From the NCBI RefSeq assembly GCF_011682055.1, contig NZ_JAAQOM010000008.1, positions 62,001 to 126,000 of the forward strand: a stretch of DNA of 64,000 nucleotides, written 5' to 3'. Origin of the DNA: Telluria antibiotica (GTDB lineage Bacteria > Pseudomonadota > Gammaproteobacteria > Burkholderiales > Burkholderiaceae_D). Shown in pieces: positions 8,668 to 18,402 of the stretch (the stretch's first letter is position 1; the number at the start of each line of letters is the position of its first letter). The notes under the pieces were generated by a model that had not been told where the DNA came from, made no database searches, and worked only from the letters and a program-made list of their open reading frames with translations. A program made the translations under genes and the position numbers.

Positions 8668-8866
8668 TGAAAAATCCTCTCTTAATGACGATAAAGTTGC
8701 ACCGCCGAATGGCGTGAAATACATATGGCGACGGTGCCGGATGCCGATCTCGGACAAAGCGTGCATTGTCCCACAAACTGTTGACGGACGTGGCAATTGT
8801 GCCCCAGCCGTGCGGCGTCCGTATGCGGCGTTACATGTCGTTACCCGCCGTGGCTACACGCGTTCG

Positions 8867-10351
8867 TCAGAAGCCCGGCACAGGGCAGCGGCCCGTCGCC
8901 TCGATGTCACCGGCCAGCCAGGCGCGCACGGCGTCCAGCGCGGGCGGCGCGAAGCCGTACGTCAGCAGCGCGGGCGCCGCGAAGTCGAGGGCCTGGTACG
9001 GGTTCCACAGCGCGAGGTGCAGGTCCGGTGTCCACGTCGCGCGGGCATGCGGGCCGTAGCGGCGGCGCGAAGTCGATGCGAGGATCGTGAAGCGCCCGTC
9101 GTCGGGCAGCGCGCCCCAGTCGAACGTTTCCGCGTCGGCGAACGTCACGAGCTCGACGTCGAACAGCTGTCCCAGCATCGCCGCGATGGCGCCGGCCGGC
9201 ACCCCGGCTTCCGACACGCCGTCGCTGACGACGTCCTGGCGCGCCACGAGGCGCACCTTGGCGCGCGGCGCGGGACGCTGCGGATTGCCGCGTGCCGTCA
9301 GCGCCCGGCGCCACGCCTGCGCCATCAGCGCGCGGTCGGCGGCGTCCGTGGTGGTCGGCACCGCGCCGGCCGGATGCGCACGCGCGAGACGGTCGAGGCG
9401 TTCGAGACGGGCATGGACGCCTTCCAGCGGCAGGCGGCCGTCCGCGATGGCGGCGGCGATCGCATCGACCGTCTCTTCCTGCGTGTCCCGGTTGCCGATG
9501 GCCATGACCATGTCGGCGCCCGCGACCAGCGCGTTCACGGCCGCGTCGCCCGCGCGGTAGCGGTGCGCGATCGCGTGCATGTCCATGCCGTCCGTGATGA
9601 TCACGCCTTCGTAACCCCATTGCGTGCGCAGCAGGTCGGATAGGATCGCGCGCGACATCGTGGCCGGATGGTCCGCGTCGAGCGCCGGATACACGATGTG
9701 CGCCGTCATCACCGCGGGCGCATGCGGCGCCGCCGTGCGGAACGGCGCGAATTCGAAGCGCTCCAGCTCCGACAAGGGTTTGTCCACGGTGGGCAGGTCG
9801 CGGTGCGAGTCGACGTGCGTGTCGCCGTGGCCGGGGAAGTGCTTCACGCAGCACGCCACGCCTTCGCTCTCGCTGCCGGCCATCCACGCGAGCGCCAGCG
9901 CCGTTGCTTGGTCCGGATCGGCGCCGAACGAGCGCTCGGCGATGACCGGATTCTGCGGATTGTTGTTCAGGTCGAGCACGGGCGCGAAGTTCCAGTTGAA
10001 GCCCATCGCCCGGATCGCGCGCGCGACGGCCGCGCCCACGTCGCGCGCGAGGGCCGCATCGCCCGCGGCCCCCAGCGCCATCGCGGACGGGGGCGGCGGC
10101 ACCCACAGCGCGCGCACGACGGCGCCGCCTTCCTGGTCGAGCGCGATCAGTACGTCGTCACCCATCACGTCTTTCAGGTCGCCCGTGAAGCGTGTCAGCT
10201 GCGCCGCGTCCGTCATGTTCTGGCGGAACAGGCACGCGCCGCGGATGCGGTTGGCGCGGATGAAATCGGCGGTGGCCGCATCGAGTTCCGTGCCGAACAG
10301 GCGGATCATCATCAGCCGGCCGGCGAGTCGGCGTAGGTCGTTCGTGTGCAT
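8867..10351 (-). CDS. nagZ: GH3 beta-N-acetylhexosaminidase (NagZ-like) with C-terminal extension
   Basis: Glycoside hydrolase family 3 enzyme releasing terminal GlcNAc from peptidoglycan or chitin fragments. The NagZ signature KHFPGHGDTHVDSH is at residues 170-183 and the catalytic nucleophile is D254 in ITDGMDM. No signal peptide, so cytoplasmic. At 494 residues it is about 150 longer than simple NagZ enzymes; the extension (from about residue 345) has a Rossmann-like look and resembles the second domain of two-domain GH3 proteins. Start ATG 10351 lies 8 bases after the NagB-II stop, so it is the last gene of the kinase-nagA-nagB-II-nagZ operon and supplies GlcNAc to it. Confidence 0.88.
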   Translation of the reverse strand: MHTNDLRRLAGRLMMIRLFGTELDAATADFIRANRIRGACLFRQNMTDAAQLTRFTGDLKDVMGDDVLIALDQEGGAVVRALWVPPPPSAMALGAAGDAALARDVGAAVARAIRAMGFNWNFAPVLDLNNNPQNPVIAERSFGADPDQATALALAWMAGSESEGVACCVKHFPGHGDTHVDSHRDLPTVDKPLSELERFEFAPFRTAAPHAPAVMTAHIVYPALDADHPATMSRAILSDLLRTQWGYEGVIITDGMDMHAIAHRYRAGDAAVNALVAGADMVMAIGNRDTQEETVDAIAAAIADGRLPLEGVHARLERLDRLARAHPAGAVPTTTDAADRALMAQAWRRALTARGNPQRPAPRAKVRLVARQDVVSDGVSEAGVPAGAIAAMLGQLFDVELVTFADAETFDWGALPDDGRFTILASTSRRRYGPHARATWTPDLHLALWNPYQALDFAAPALLTYGFAPPALDAVRAWLAGDIEATGRCPVPGF

Positions 10352-10359
10352 CAGTGTGC

Positions 10360-11382
10360 TCAGTGTGTTCTTGTGACTTTGTTCAGGTGACGCGGCTTGT
10401 CCGGATCGAGCCCGCGCGCCTCCGACAGGTGCGCCGCCATCACGTAGAACGCGGCGATCGCGACGATCGGGTCGAGGTCGGGGCATGCGGCGACCGGGAG
10501 CTCGAGGTCGCGCGACGGCACGTCCGCCGGTGCCGCCAGCAGCACGCGCGCGCCGCGGCCGCGCATCTCGTCGGCCAGCGCGACGAGGCCCGCCTGCGCG
10601 GGGCCGCGCGTGGCGAAGATCAGCAGCGGATAGCCTTCGTCGATCAAGGCCATCGGGCCGTGCTTGATCTCGGCGCCGGAAAACGCCTCGGCCTGCAGCG
10701 CGGACGTCTCCTTGAATTTCAGCGCCGCTTCCAGCGCGATGGGGAAGCTGATGCCGCGGCCCACGACCATGATGTTGCGCGCCGGCGTCAGTACCTCGAG
10801 CGCGGCCGACCAGTCGGTCTGCGCCGCGCGGCGCAGCGCGTCGGGCAGGGCGGCGAGGCCCGCTTTCAATTCGTCGTCCTGCTGCCATTCGGCGACGAGG
10901 CGCGCGCCCGCCGTCAGGCTCGCGATGAAGCTCTTCGTCGCGGCCACGCTCTGCTCTTTCCCGGCGCGCAGCGGCAGCGCCCATTCCGCTTCGTGCGCCA
11001 GCGGCGAATCGATGTCGTTCACGAGCGCCACCGTCGTCGCCCCGCCGGCGCGGAAGTAATGGATCGGTTCGACGACGTCCGGGCTCTGGCCCGACTGCGA
11101 GACCGATACGGCAAGCAGGCCGGCCGCCTGCAGCGGCGCCTTGTACAACGTGACGAGCGACATCGGCAGCGACGTCACGAGGCGGCCCATGCGCGCCATG
11201 ATCAGGTAGGCGAGGTAGCTCGATGCGTGGTCGGAACTGCCGCGCGCCACCGTCACCGCGTTGTGGAAGGCCGTGCTGCGCAGGTGGTGGCCCAGCGCCG
11301 CGTAGCGGTCGGCGTCGTTCGCCAGTTGCAGGGCGACGCAGTCGGCCGCGGACACGGCTTCTTCAAGCATCAGCGAGGTCAC
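10360..11382 (-). CDS. nagB-II: glucosamine-6-phosphate deaminase, SIS type (NagB-II)
   Basis: 340 residues with two sugar-isomerase (SIS) domains, like the isomerase half of GlmS without the glutaminase part. Visible motifs: ARGSSDHASSYL and SVSQSGQSPDVV in the first SIS domain, GRGISFPIALEAALKFKET and FSGAEIKHGPMALI in the second, and the GlmS-type tail GLDPDKPRHLNKVT. This form replaces the unrelated hexameric NagB in Shewanella-type GlcNAc pathways, converting GlcN-6-P to Fru-6-P and ammonia. Its start overlaps the end of nagA by 20 bases, supporting coupled expression. AgaS-type deaminases are similar, but the neighbours argue for glucosamine. Confidence 0.85.
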   Translation of the reverse strand: MTSLMLEEAVSAADCVALQLANDADRYAALGHHLRSTAFHNAVTVARGSSDHASSYLAYLIMARMGRLVTSLPMSLVTLYKAPLQAAGLLAVSVSQSGQSPDVVEPIHYFRAGGATTVALVNDIDSPLAHEAEWALPLRAGKEQSVAATKSFIASLTAGARLVAEWQQDDELKAGLAALPDALRRAAQTDWSAALEVLTPARNIMVVGRGISFPIALEAALKFKETSALQAEAFSGAEIKHGPMALIDEGYPLLIFATRGPAQAGLVALADEMRGRGARVLLAAPADVPSRDLELPVAACPDLDPIVAIAAFYVMAAHLSEARGLDPDKPRHLNKVTRTH

Positions 11383-12472
11383 GCGCTTCTCCTTCGATAT
11401 AAACGGTTTTCAGTTCGAGGTCGCGGTCGAGCACGACGACGTCGGCGAAACAGCCCGGCGCGAGGCGGCCGCGGCGCGTCTCGCCCAGGTAGTCGGCCGC
11501 GTTCGTCGACACGCGCCGCGCGGCGTCGGCCAGGTCGAGGCCGATCGAGACGAGGTTGCGCAGCGCCTGGTCCATCGTCAGGGTGCTGCCGGCCAGGGTG
11601 CCGTCCGCGAGGCGCACGCCGCCCATGCATTTGTGGACGACCTGGCGGCCCAGCATGTACTGGCCGTCCGGCATGCCGGCGGCCGCGGTGGAATCCGTCA
11701 CGCAGTACAGGTTCGGGATGCAGCGCAGCGCCGTGCGGATCGCGCCCGGGTGCACGTGCAGCAGGTCGGGGATGATCTCCGCGTACTGCGCATGCGCGAG
11801 GGCGGCGCCCACCATGCCGGGATCGCGGTGGTGCAGGCCCGGCATCGCGTTGAACAGGTGCGTGAAGCCGGCCGCGCCTTGTTCCAGCGCGCGCACGCCG
11901 TCGTCGTAGCTGCCGTTCGTGTGGCCGATCTGCACGCGGATGCCGGCGTCCGTCATCTGGCGCACGAGCGCGAGGTGGCCGTCGATCTCGGGCGCGACGG
12001 TGATGAGGCGCATCGGTGCCTGCGCGTGGAAGCGCTCGACTTCCGCCATCGTCGCCTCGCGCGCGAACGGCGGCTGCGCCCCGAGCTTGCCCGAATTGAT
12101 GTACGGGCCTTCGAGGTGCACGCCGAGGATGCGCGCCTCGCCCTTGCCGCGCTGTTCGCACGCCGTGCCGATGGCGGCGAGGGCCCGGTCGATGTCGTCG
12201 AGCGGTGCGGTCATCGTCGTGGCCAGGAGGCTCGTCGTGCCGTGCTTCGCGTGCAGCCGGGCGATCACGTGCGGCGCGTCGCCGCCTTCCATCATGTCGC
12301 GGCCCGCGCCGCCGTGCACGTGCAGGTCGATGAAGCCGGGGAGGATGTAGTCGTCCGTATTCGATGCCGGGTCGGCCGTGTCGCCTTCGATGGCGGCGAT
12401 GGTTGCGGCGCCGTCGTCGATGACGAGGCGCCCGCGGATCCAGCCGTCCGGGGTCAGGATATTGCCTTGCAT
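11363..12472 (-). CDS. nagA: N-acetylglucosamine-6-phosphate deacetylase
   Basis: 369 residues, amidohydrolase fold. The HxH metal motif is H51/H53 in GFIDLHVHGG, HLEGPYIN gives the metal-binding Glu, and IGHTNGSYDD, HLFNAMPGLHHRDPG and VTDSTAAAGMPDG carry the other metal and substrate residues, the last with the catalytic Asp. It removes acetate from GlcNAc-6-P. Start: ATG 12472 after AAAGGACC; an in-frame ATG 15 bases earlier overlaps the kinase stop and is possible. Second gene of the amino-sugar operon. Confidence 0.93.
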   Translation of the reverse strand: MQGNILTPDGWIRGRLVIDDGAATIAAIEGDTADPASNTDDYILPGFIDLHVHGGAGRDMMEGGDAPHVIARLHAKHGTTSLLATTMTAPLDDIDRALAAIGTACEQRGKGEARILGVHLEGPYINSGKLGAQPPFAREATMAEVERFHAQAPMRLITVAPEIDGHLALVRQMTDAGIRVQIGHTNGSYDDGVRALEQGAAGFTHLFNAMPGLHHRDPGMVGAALAHAQYAEIIPDLLHVHPGAIRTALRCIPNLYCVTDSTAAAGMPDGQYMLGRQVVHKCMGGVRLADGTLAGSTLTMDQALRNLVSIGLDLADAARRVSTNAADYLGETRRGRLAPGCFADVVVLDRDLELKTVYIEGEARDLADA

Positions 12473-12483
12473 GGTAGGTCCTT

Positions 12484-13359
12484 TCATGCCGCGACGTGCA
12501 GTTCGATCAGGCGGAGTGCGCCGCGCGCCGAATCGCCTTCGGGCGCGCGGGCGCGGGCCGCGAGCGCGGGCGGGAGCCAGTCGCGCAGCGCGGCACCCAG
12601 CCCGCCGCACAGTGCCAGCGGGAGACTGCCGTCCGGGTCGAGCGCACGCGCGATGGCGGCCGCTTCCTCGCCGGCCTTCGTCAGGATGGCGCGCGCGGCC
12701 GGGGCGTCCGCGTGCTTCAGGACGAGCGGCGCCAGCGTGGCGTATGCCGTCTGCGTGGCCCGGCCGAGCCAGACCTGGATGGCGGCGCGGTGGCCGCCGC
12801 ACGCGTCGATCACGTCGGCCGCGAACGCGCTGTGCGCGCGCCGTCCGTCCAGCACCTGCTCGATGTGATTGATGGCCGCGAGGCCGATCCAGCCGCCGCT
12901 CGCTTCATCGCCGGCGGGGAAGCCCCAGCCGCCGACTTCGCGCCGCGTACCGTCGGGCAGCAGCACTTCGCCCACGCTGCCCGTGCCGATGGCGACGATG
13001 GCGCCGGGGCGGCCGCCGTGCGCGCCGAGCAGGGTCGTGAACGCGTCCGTTTCGAGCCGCAGCGCGGCGTAGCCGGGATCGGCGTCCACGAATTCCTGCG
13101 CCCACTGGCGGTTGTGCACGCCGGCGAGGCCCAGGCCGATCGCGATGCGGGCAGGGGAAGGTGGTTCGATGCCGGCCGTAGCGAAGCCGTTGGCGATGGC
13201 GTCCTGCACGGCAGCCCAGGCGCGGGCGATGCCGAGGCCCAGGCCGGACGGACCGCTGGCGCCCTGCGCCAGTTCGACGCCGCCGCCGGAAGACAAGCGT
13301 GCGATACGCACGCGGGTGCCGGTGCCGCCGCCGTCGACGCCGATGAGATAGTCGATCAT
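12484..13359 (-). CDS. nagK: N-acetylglucosamine kinase, BadF/BadG/BcrA/BcrD ATPase family
   Basis: 291-residue kinase of the ASKHA superfamily. DGGGTGT at residues 9-15 is the phosphate-1 loop, GTGSVG the phosphate-2 loop, GGWGFPAGDEASGGWIG the family signature and LCGGLG the adenosine motif. The family includes the Shewanella-type NagK, and the adjacency of nagA and NagB-II argues for GlcNAc as substrate, although a glucosamine kinase role is possible. It is the first gene of the operon; a strong promoter lies 30-58 bases upstream of the start. There is no transporter gene in the cluster, so uptake must be encoded elsewhere. Confidence 0.85.
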   Translation of the reverse strand: MIDYLIGVDGGGTGTRVRIARLSSGGGVELAQGASGPSGLGLGIARAWAAVQDAIANGFATAGIEPPSPARIAIGLGLAGVHNRQWAQEFVDADPGYAALRLETDAFTTLLGAHGGRPGAIVAIGTGSVGEVLLPDGTRREVGGWGFPAGDEASGGWIGLAAINHIEQVLDGRRAHSAFAADVIDACGGHRAAIQVWLGRATQTAYATLAPLVLKHADAPAARAILTKAGEEAAAIARALDPDGSLPLALCGGLGAALRDWLPPALAARARAPEGDSARGALRLIELHVAA

Positions 13360-13388
13360 GTTGAGTGCTGTGCCGGGAAGGTCAGGGC

Positions 13389-13440
13389 ACTATAGGCAGC
13401 ACGGACAGGCTTGTCAACAGGTATTTAAGTGGTATTATCG
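13389..13440 (-). promoter_or_regulatory. promoter of the amino-sugar operon with abutting operator-like repeats
   Basis: On the minus strand there is a consensus promoter: TTGACA (13412-13417), exactly 17 bases, then TATAGT (13389-13394), about 30 bases before the nagK start codon. Immediately upstream of the -35 box are two direct repeats read on the plus strand as GGTATTTA (13420) and GGTATTAT (13431), 11 bp apart. A second pair, GGTATTAA (13509) and GGTATTGT (13521), lies some 90 bp further out inside the end of the neighbouring permease gene. This arrangement suits a repressor binding two spaced sites. The TGGTATTA core resembles half-sites reported for GntR-type NagR/DasR/NagQ regulators. 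Confidence 0.65.
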
Positions 13441-14555
13441 CGCTGGGCGGGTGGCGGCGGATTGGTCTGGTTTCCGCTCACGGATTCAGCGTCCGTGACG
13501 GTATAATTGGTATTAAATGCGGTATTGTCGACATCATCACCGCGCAGCCATTCGAACAGGATCGCCATCATGAACGGCCCCACGAACAGCCCGATCACGC
13601 CCAGGGTGGATACGCCGCCGAGGAGGCCGAACAGCACGGCGAGGAACGGCAGGTTGACGCGCCGGCCGATGAGTTTCGGACGGATGAATTTGTCGACCAT
13701 GAACAGTTCGAACGCGCCCCAGCAGAACAGCCCGAGCGCCGCGCCGGAATGGCCCTGGCCCAGCAGCAGCAGGGAGACGAGCGTGAACGACAGCGGCGCG
13801 CCGCCCGGCACGAGCGCCATGTAGCCCGTCAGCACGCCCAGCAGCGCCGGTGCCGGCGCGCCCGCGATGAAATACGCGCCGCCCAGCACGCAGCCTTCGA
13901 GGATGGCGACGGAGACGAGGCCCAGCGCCGTGCCGCGCACGGACAGCGGGAACACGCGGCGCAGCATCGGGTACTGGCGCGGCAGCGCGCGCATGCCCGC
14001 CGTGTCGACATGGTGGATGGCGGCCGGGCCGTGCAGGTACAGCACGAACAAGGTGAGCAGAGCGAGGAACAGGTACAGGGCGTTGGCCAGGATCGTCGAG
14101 CCCCACAGGCGCGCGGCGCCCGTCAAGTGCGGGGCGAAGTCGCCGGCGGCGCTGCCGACGAGGCGGTTCAAGCCGCCGGGGAGGGCGAGGTGGTCGTTCC
14201 ACCAGGCGATCGCGTGTTGCGCGACGAGGGGCAGCCGTGCGAGCCACACGGGGGCGGGCAGACCCATGTCGTTCGCGCGCGCGAGCAGGCGCTGGACGCC
14301 GGCCAGTTCGCCGCCGAGGGTGTTCACGAGCACCAGCGACGGCGCGACGAAACCGAGAATCAGGAGGCCGACGAGGATGGCGGCGCTTGCGGCCGGCGGC
14401 CAGCCGCGCGCCTGCAGGCGCACGTGGCCGGGCCAGGTGATGACGGCGAGCAGGCCGGCCCAGGCCAGCGCGCCGAGGAAGTGCTGCAGGAGGACGGCCA
14501 GCGCCAGCGCGAAGAGCGCGGGCACCACGAGTCGCGTTGCGCGCCGGTCCGTCAT
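13425..14555 (-). CDS. AI-2E family transporter / PerM-like permease
   Basis: 376 residues with seven to eight hydrophobic helices: a pair near the N-terminus (residues 10-70), a soluble segment (about 75-150), then the conserved membrane part with [45 protein letters not shown] and [25 protein letters not shown]. The last is the family signature. The hydrophilic C-terminal tail ([12 protein letters not shown] to the end) is low in GC and overlaps the operator repeats of the next operon, so its extra length may be recent. Start ATG 14555 overlaps the htpX stop as ATGA. Transported substrate unknown; members have been linked to autoinducer export or Na+/H+ exchange. Confidence 0.85.
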   Translation of the reverse strand: MTDRRATRLVVPALFALALAVLLQHFLGALAWAGLLAVITWPGHVRLQARGWPPAASAAILVGLLILGFVAPSLVLVNTLGGELAGVQRLLARANDMGLPAPVWLARLPLVAQHAIAWWNDHLALPGGLNRLVGSAAGDFAPHLTGAARLWGSTILANALYLFLALLTLFVLYLHGPAAIHHVDTAGMRALPRQYPMLRRVFPLSVRGTALGLVSVAILEGCVLGGAYFIAGAPAPALLGVLTGYMALVPGGAPLSFTLVSLLLLGQGHSGAALGLFCWGAFELFMVDKFIRPKLIGRRVNLPFLAVLFGLLGGVSTLGVIGLFVGPFMMAILFEWLRGDDVDNTAFNTNYTVTDAESVSGNQTNPPPPAQRDNTT

Positions 14556-15424
14556 GCGTGCTGCAAGGCCGCGATGCGGTCCTCGCACGAGGGGTGGCTG
14601 CTGAACAGCGCGAGCACGCCGCCGCCGGCGATGCCCGACGCGGCCAGGTTCTTCGGCAGGTCGGCGTGGGCGATGCCGTTCAGGCGCTGCAGCGCGGCGA
14701 TCATCGGACGCGGCGTGCCCATGATCTGCGCCGCGCCGCGGTCGGCGCGGTATTCGCGCTTGCGCGAGAACCACGCGACGATGATGCTGGCCACGAGGCC
14801 GAACAGCAGGTCGCACACGACCGACGTGATCGTGAACGCGATGCCGGGGCCGCGTTCCTCGTCGCCGTCGCGGCGCAGGAACTGGTCGACGAAGTACGCG
14901 ACGACGCGCGCCAGGAAGATCACGAACGTGTTCACGACGCCCTGGATCAAGGTGAGCGTGACCATGTCGCCGTTCGCCACGTGCGCCACTTCGTGCGCCA
15001 GCACGGCTTCCACTTCGTCATGCGTCATCGATTGCAGCAGGCCCGTCGACACGGCGACGAGCGACGCGTTCTTCGTCGCGCCCGTGGCGAACGCGTTCGG
15101 TGCGCCCTCGTAGATCGCGACTTCCGGCATCGGGATGCCGGCGCGGCCGGCTTGCTTGGCGACGGTGTCGAGCAGCCAGCGCTCGGTAGCGTTGGCCGGC
15201 TGCGCGATCACGCGCGCGCCCGTGGTCCACTTGGCGATGGGCTTCGACAGCCACAGCGAAATGAAGGCGCCGCCGAAGCCCATCAGGCCGGCGAAGACGA
15301 GCAGGGCGCCCAGGTTCAGGCCCTTGGCCGTCAGGTAGCGGTCGACACCGAGCAGGCTCGCCGTGATGCCCAGCACGAGCATGATGGCGAGGTTGGTGGC
15401 AAGGAAAAGCAGGATCCGTTTCAT
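14552..15424 (-). CDS. htpX: membrane zinc protease HtpX
   Basis: 290 residues, M48 family. Two N-terminal membrane helices (about 4-24 and 36-58), the zinc motif HEVAH at residues 144-148 with EADRG-like [10 protein letters not shown] supplying the third ligand, and two further helices around 155-210. HtpX degrades misfolded inner-membrane proteins together with FtsH. The start is ATG 15424 ([15 protein letters not shown]), the family's usual beginning. The downstream permease overlaps by four bases, so both are read from one transcript. Confidence 0.95.
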   Translation of the reverse strand: MKRILLFLATNLAIMLVLGITASLLGVDRYLTAKGLNLGALLVFAGLMGFGGAFISLWLSKPIAKWTTGARVIAQPANATERWLLDTVAKQAGRAGIPMPEVAIYEGAPNAFATGATKNASLVAVSTGLLQSMTHDEVEAVLAHEVAHVANGDMVTLTLIQGVVNTFVIFLARVVAYFVDQFLRRDGDEERGPGIAFTITSVVCDLLFGLVASIIVAWFSRKREYRADRGAAQIMGTPRPMIAALQRLNGIAHADLPKNLAASGIAGGGVLALFSSHPSCEDRIAALQHA

Positions 15425-15548
15425 GGTCGTATCTCTCATCGTTAACACAAGAATCGCGGCCCGGCGGGCCGTTGTCAAGGCGAAGGATAGGGCAATGACG
15501 AATCTTGAAAAAGCGAAGTATCTGGAAGGATTTCTTCGAAAAAACCGA

Positions 15549-15959
15549 TTATAAGCGATGCGCGTCCGCCGGCGGATGTTCCCAGTCGTCGTCGCGGCCG
15601 TTCAGGTACGTCACAGGCAGCGCGGCACGCTCCGCGTCGGGCAGGTCGTCCAGGCAATGCACGCTGATGGCCACGTACTCACCCCAGCGCGGCGACGTGC
15701 CGGTGCCGAACGGACGCACGCCGCACGTCGCGCAGAACAGGTGGCGCTCCGTGCGCGTGTTGCAGCGGTATTCGGTGAGCGCGCCGTCGCCCGCCAGCAG
15801 CCGGAACGCGGACGTCGGCACGATCGCGGCCCAGTTGCGTTGCTTCGTGCACAGCGAGCAGTTGCAGCGGATCGTGCCGCGCGCCAGGTCGACCTCGGCC
15901 GCGAAGCGCACGGCGCCGCAGTGGCAACTGCCGTGCCGCGTGCGCACCGCGGCCGTCAT
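15549..15959 (-). CDS. GFA-domain (glutathione-dependent formaldehyde-activating enzyme-like) protein
   Basis: 136 residues with the zinc-binding cysteines of the GFA fold: SCHCGAV near the N-terminus, [10 protein letters not shown] in the middle and [10 protein letters not shown] in the second half. Members bind two zinc ions and some act on glutathione adducts, but most are of unknown function. The start overlaps the stop of the CocE/NonD hydrolase gene (ATGA), indicating an operon. Confidence 0.85.
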   Translation of the reverse strand: MTAAVRTRHGSCHCGAVRFAAEVDLARGTIRCNCSLCTKQRNWAAIVPTSAFRLLAGDGALTEYRCNTRTERHLFCATCGVRPFGTGTSPRWGEYVAISVHCLDDLPDAERAALPVTYLNGRDDDWEHPPADAHRL

Positions 15960-17932
15960 CGCGCGGCCCGCACGAGCGGCAGTTCGACGTAGCTGCTGTG
16001 GTAGACGCGCTGCGTGGCCTTCCTGTAGTCGCCCGGCTGGGCGAAGAAGATGTTGGGCACGAACGTCTGCGGATTGCGGTCGTACAGCGGGAACCAGCTC
16101 GACTGCACTTGCACCATGATGCGGTGGCCCGGCAGGAACACGTGGTTCGTCGTCGGCAGGCCAAAGCGGTACGCCAGCGGCTTGTTCGGCGCGAGCGCCT
16201 TCGGCTTGTCGAAACCTGCGCGGTAGCGGCCGCGGAAGATGTCGCCCGCGACCATCAGCTGGTAGCCGCCCATCGCCGGTTGCGATCCGACCTGGTCCGG
16301 GTACACGTCGATCAACTTGACGACCCAGTCCGAGTCGGTGCCGCTCGTCGACGCGACGAGGTGGGCGACCGGTTCGCCGCTGATCTTGAGGGGCGCCGTC
16401 AGCACGTCGGAGACGAACGTCGCGACGTCCGTGCGGCCGGACGCTTCGCGCTGGTCGTCGGCGAGCCAGCGCGGCCACGTCTGGCCCTTCGTCTCGTCGT
16501 AGCCGTACGGCGGGATCGGGCGCTGGCGGAACGGCACTGGCCTGGCCGGATCGGACACGTATTCGTCGTAGCCCGTCGAATCCGCCGCGCCCCCGAGCAC
16601 GGCCTTCTGGCCGGCGGCCAGATGCAGTGCGACGGGTTCGATGGCGCAGCCCGCATTTGCCTGACCTTCACAGCCTGCGGGCCACGTTTTCAGGTTGCGC
16701 CACTTGTTCGTGCCCGTCTCGAACGCCGTCACCGTGGGAATCGCGGGCACGTTGGCGTCGCCCTTCAGGTAGCGCGCAAGGAACGGTTTCAACACCTGCT
16801 GGCGCCAGTACAGGGCCGTGTCGCTGCCGAACTTCAGGGTGCCCAGCGTGCTGCCGTCGCCGATCGCGCCGCCGTGCGACCACGGGCCCAGCGACAGGAA
16901 TACGTTGTTGCCCGTGTCGTGCGGCTTGACCGCCTTCCACACGGCGATGGCACCGTAGATGTCTTCCGCGTCCCACAGGCTGTGCACGAGCAAGGTGGGC
17001 ACCGTGACGGGTTCGCCGGCGAGGACGCGGTCCATCGCCTGCTGGCGCCAGAAGTCGTCGTACGCCGGGTGCGCGACGAGCTTGTTCCAGAAGCCGCTCT
17101 GTTCCAGTCCGCGCTCGTGCCCCAGCGCGCCCGCGGAACCGGCGCGCATGTACATGTCGTAGTCGTCGTAGTTCGTCGTGGGCCACTTGACCGTGTTGGC
17201 GCGCGTGACCACCTGTTCGAGGACGTACGACATATTGATCTGCCGGAAGGCTCCGTTGTGGAACCAGTCGTCGCCCATCCAGCCATCGACCATCGGGTTC
17301 ATCGGCACGGCGACCTTCAGCGCGGGATGCGGATGCACGAGCGCCATCAGCGGCAGGAAACCGTCGTACGAGATGCCGATGATGCCCACGCGGCCGTTCG
17401 TCTCCGGCACGTTTTTCGTCAGCCATTCGATCGTGTCCCAGGTGTCCGTCGAGTGGTCGACCGGCGTGGGGTTCAACGGGCCGTGCAGCGGGCGGTTCAT
17501 CACGTAGTCGCCTTCCGAGCCGTACTTGCCGCGCACGTCCTGCACGACGCGGATATAGCCTTCCTCGACGATGACGTCGGCGGCGTTGTCGTAGCCGGTC
17601 AGGATCGTCTCGAGGTCCGAGCTGTCCGCGTGGCCCACGAGGCTGGACGCATCGTACGGCGTGCGCGTCAGGAGGATCGGCGCGGCCTGCACGCCCTTTG
17701 GCACGATGATGATGGTGTTGAGCTTCGTGCCGTCGCGCATGGGGATCATCACCGTGCGCTTCACGTAGTTGAAGCCCGCGTTCGGCGCGGCGAATTCGGC
17801 GGGCGTCTCGGATGGGAGGGCTGGATATTGCGGGGCGGGCGGTGCCACCTGCGCGTGCGCGAGGCCGGCGAGCGCCAGCGCGGCGAGAAGTAGCGGCAAG
17901 CGCGGCGTGCGGCGGACAGGTAGTGACTTCAT
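15956..17932 (-). CDS. CocE/NonD family (S15-like) hydrolase, secreted
   Basis: 658 residues with a signal peptide (residues 1-27, LAGLAHA). Alpha/beta-hydrolase domain with the nucleophile S188 in GIISYDGF-type motif (GISYDG), the family's VQDVRGKYGSEG segment before it and the Asp/His region around LLVHSLWDAED. The C-terminal half is the jelly-roll X-Pro dipeptidyl-peptidase C-terminal domain (LVASTSGTDSDWVVKLIDVYP). Relatives hydrolyse cocaine esters, glutaryl-acylated beta-lactams or N-acyl amino-acid substrates; the actual one is not predictable. No clear Shine-Dalgarno sequence precedes ATG 17932. Confidence 0.88.
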   Translation of the reverse strand: MKSLPVRRTPRLPLLLAALALAGLAHAQVAPPAPQYPALPSETPAEFAAPNAGFNYVKRTVMIPMRDGTKLNTIIIVPKGVQAAPILLTRTPYDASSLVGHADSSDLETILTGYDNAADVIVEEGYIRVVQDVRGKYGSEGDYVMNRPLHGPLNPTPVDHSTDTWDTIEWLTKNVPETNGRVGIIGISYDGFLPLMALVHPHPALKVAVPMNPMVDGWMGDDWFHNGAFRQINMSYVLEQVVTRANTVKWPTTNYDDYDMYMRAGSAGALGHERGLEQSGFWNKLVAHPAYDDFWRQQAMDRVLAGEPVTVPTLLVHSLWDAEDIYGAIAVWKAVKPHDTGNNVFLSLGPWSHGGAIGDGSTLGTLKFGSDTALYWRQQVLKPFLARYLKGDANVPAIPTVTAFETGTNKWRNLKTWPAGCEGQANAGCAIEPVALHLAAGQKAVLGGAADSTGYDEYVSDPARPVPFRQRPIPPYGYDETKGQTWPRWLADDQREASGRTDVATFVSDVLTAPLKISGEPVAHLVASTSGTDSDWVVKLIDVYPDQVGSQPAMGGYQLMVAGDIFRGRYRAGFDKPKALAPNKPLAYRFGLPTTNHVFLPGHRIMVQVQSSWFPLYDRNPQTFVPNIFFAQPGDYRKATQRVYHSSYVELPLVRAAR

Positions 17933-18004
17933 CGGGAGGCGTCCTTGGCTGGTCGGGTCGGCCGCTACATTAGCACAAGGACAGGCACGCATCCGCTCAT
18001 CCGC

Positions 18005-18388
18005 TCACCCGTTCGCCGTGCGCGGCGCGGTCTGCTCGCACGCCGGCACTTCGCGCAGCCCCGCCTCGAACAGCACGACGCGGCGCGCGCGCGGCACGCC
18101 TTCCCACCACGCGAACGGGAAGGTGAGGCGGCGGTCGGCCATGCGTACGAACGCGTCGAAGCCGGGTTGCGTCTCCGCGAGCACGACGGCGTCCTCGAGG
18201 TGCGACGCCCGTACTTCGATGCGCATGCCGCCTTCGCCGGGAAAGGCCAGCACGCGGGAGACGTCGTCCCACGGCACGACGACGCCCTTCGTCGCGAAGC
18301 GGTCCGGGAACGCGCGGACGGCGGGCAGGGCGCGCGGCACCAGGCGGAGTGTGATGCGGCGCGTCAGGCGGGCGAGGACGGACAGCAT
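18005..18388 (-). CDS. hypothetical 127-aa cytoplasmic protein
   Basis: The 127-residue product has a basic N-terminus (LARLTRRITLRLVPRALP) and then an alternating strand pattern containing VVPWDDVSRVLAF and MRIEVRASHLEDAVVLAE. I recognise no family; the pattern is reminiscent of small proteins with a PH-like or DUF-type beta barrel. No signal or membrane segment. It is 14 bases downstream of the DUF2807 gene on the same strand, so it is likely co-transcribed with it. Confidence 0.55.
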   Translation of the reverse strand: MLSVLARLTRRITLRLVPRALPAVRAFPDRFATKGVVVPWDDVSRVLAFPGEGGMRIEVRASHLEDAVVLAETQPGFDAFVRMADRRLTFPFAWWEGVPRARRVVLFEAGLREVPACEQTAPRTANG

Positions 18389-18402
18389 GGTACGCTCCGT
18401 CG

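Noticed and set aside
15363-15554. Small gene upstream of htpX
   Set aside because: Overlaps the htpX start on the other strand, no ribosome site, and the translated tail is low complexity.
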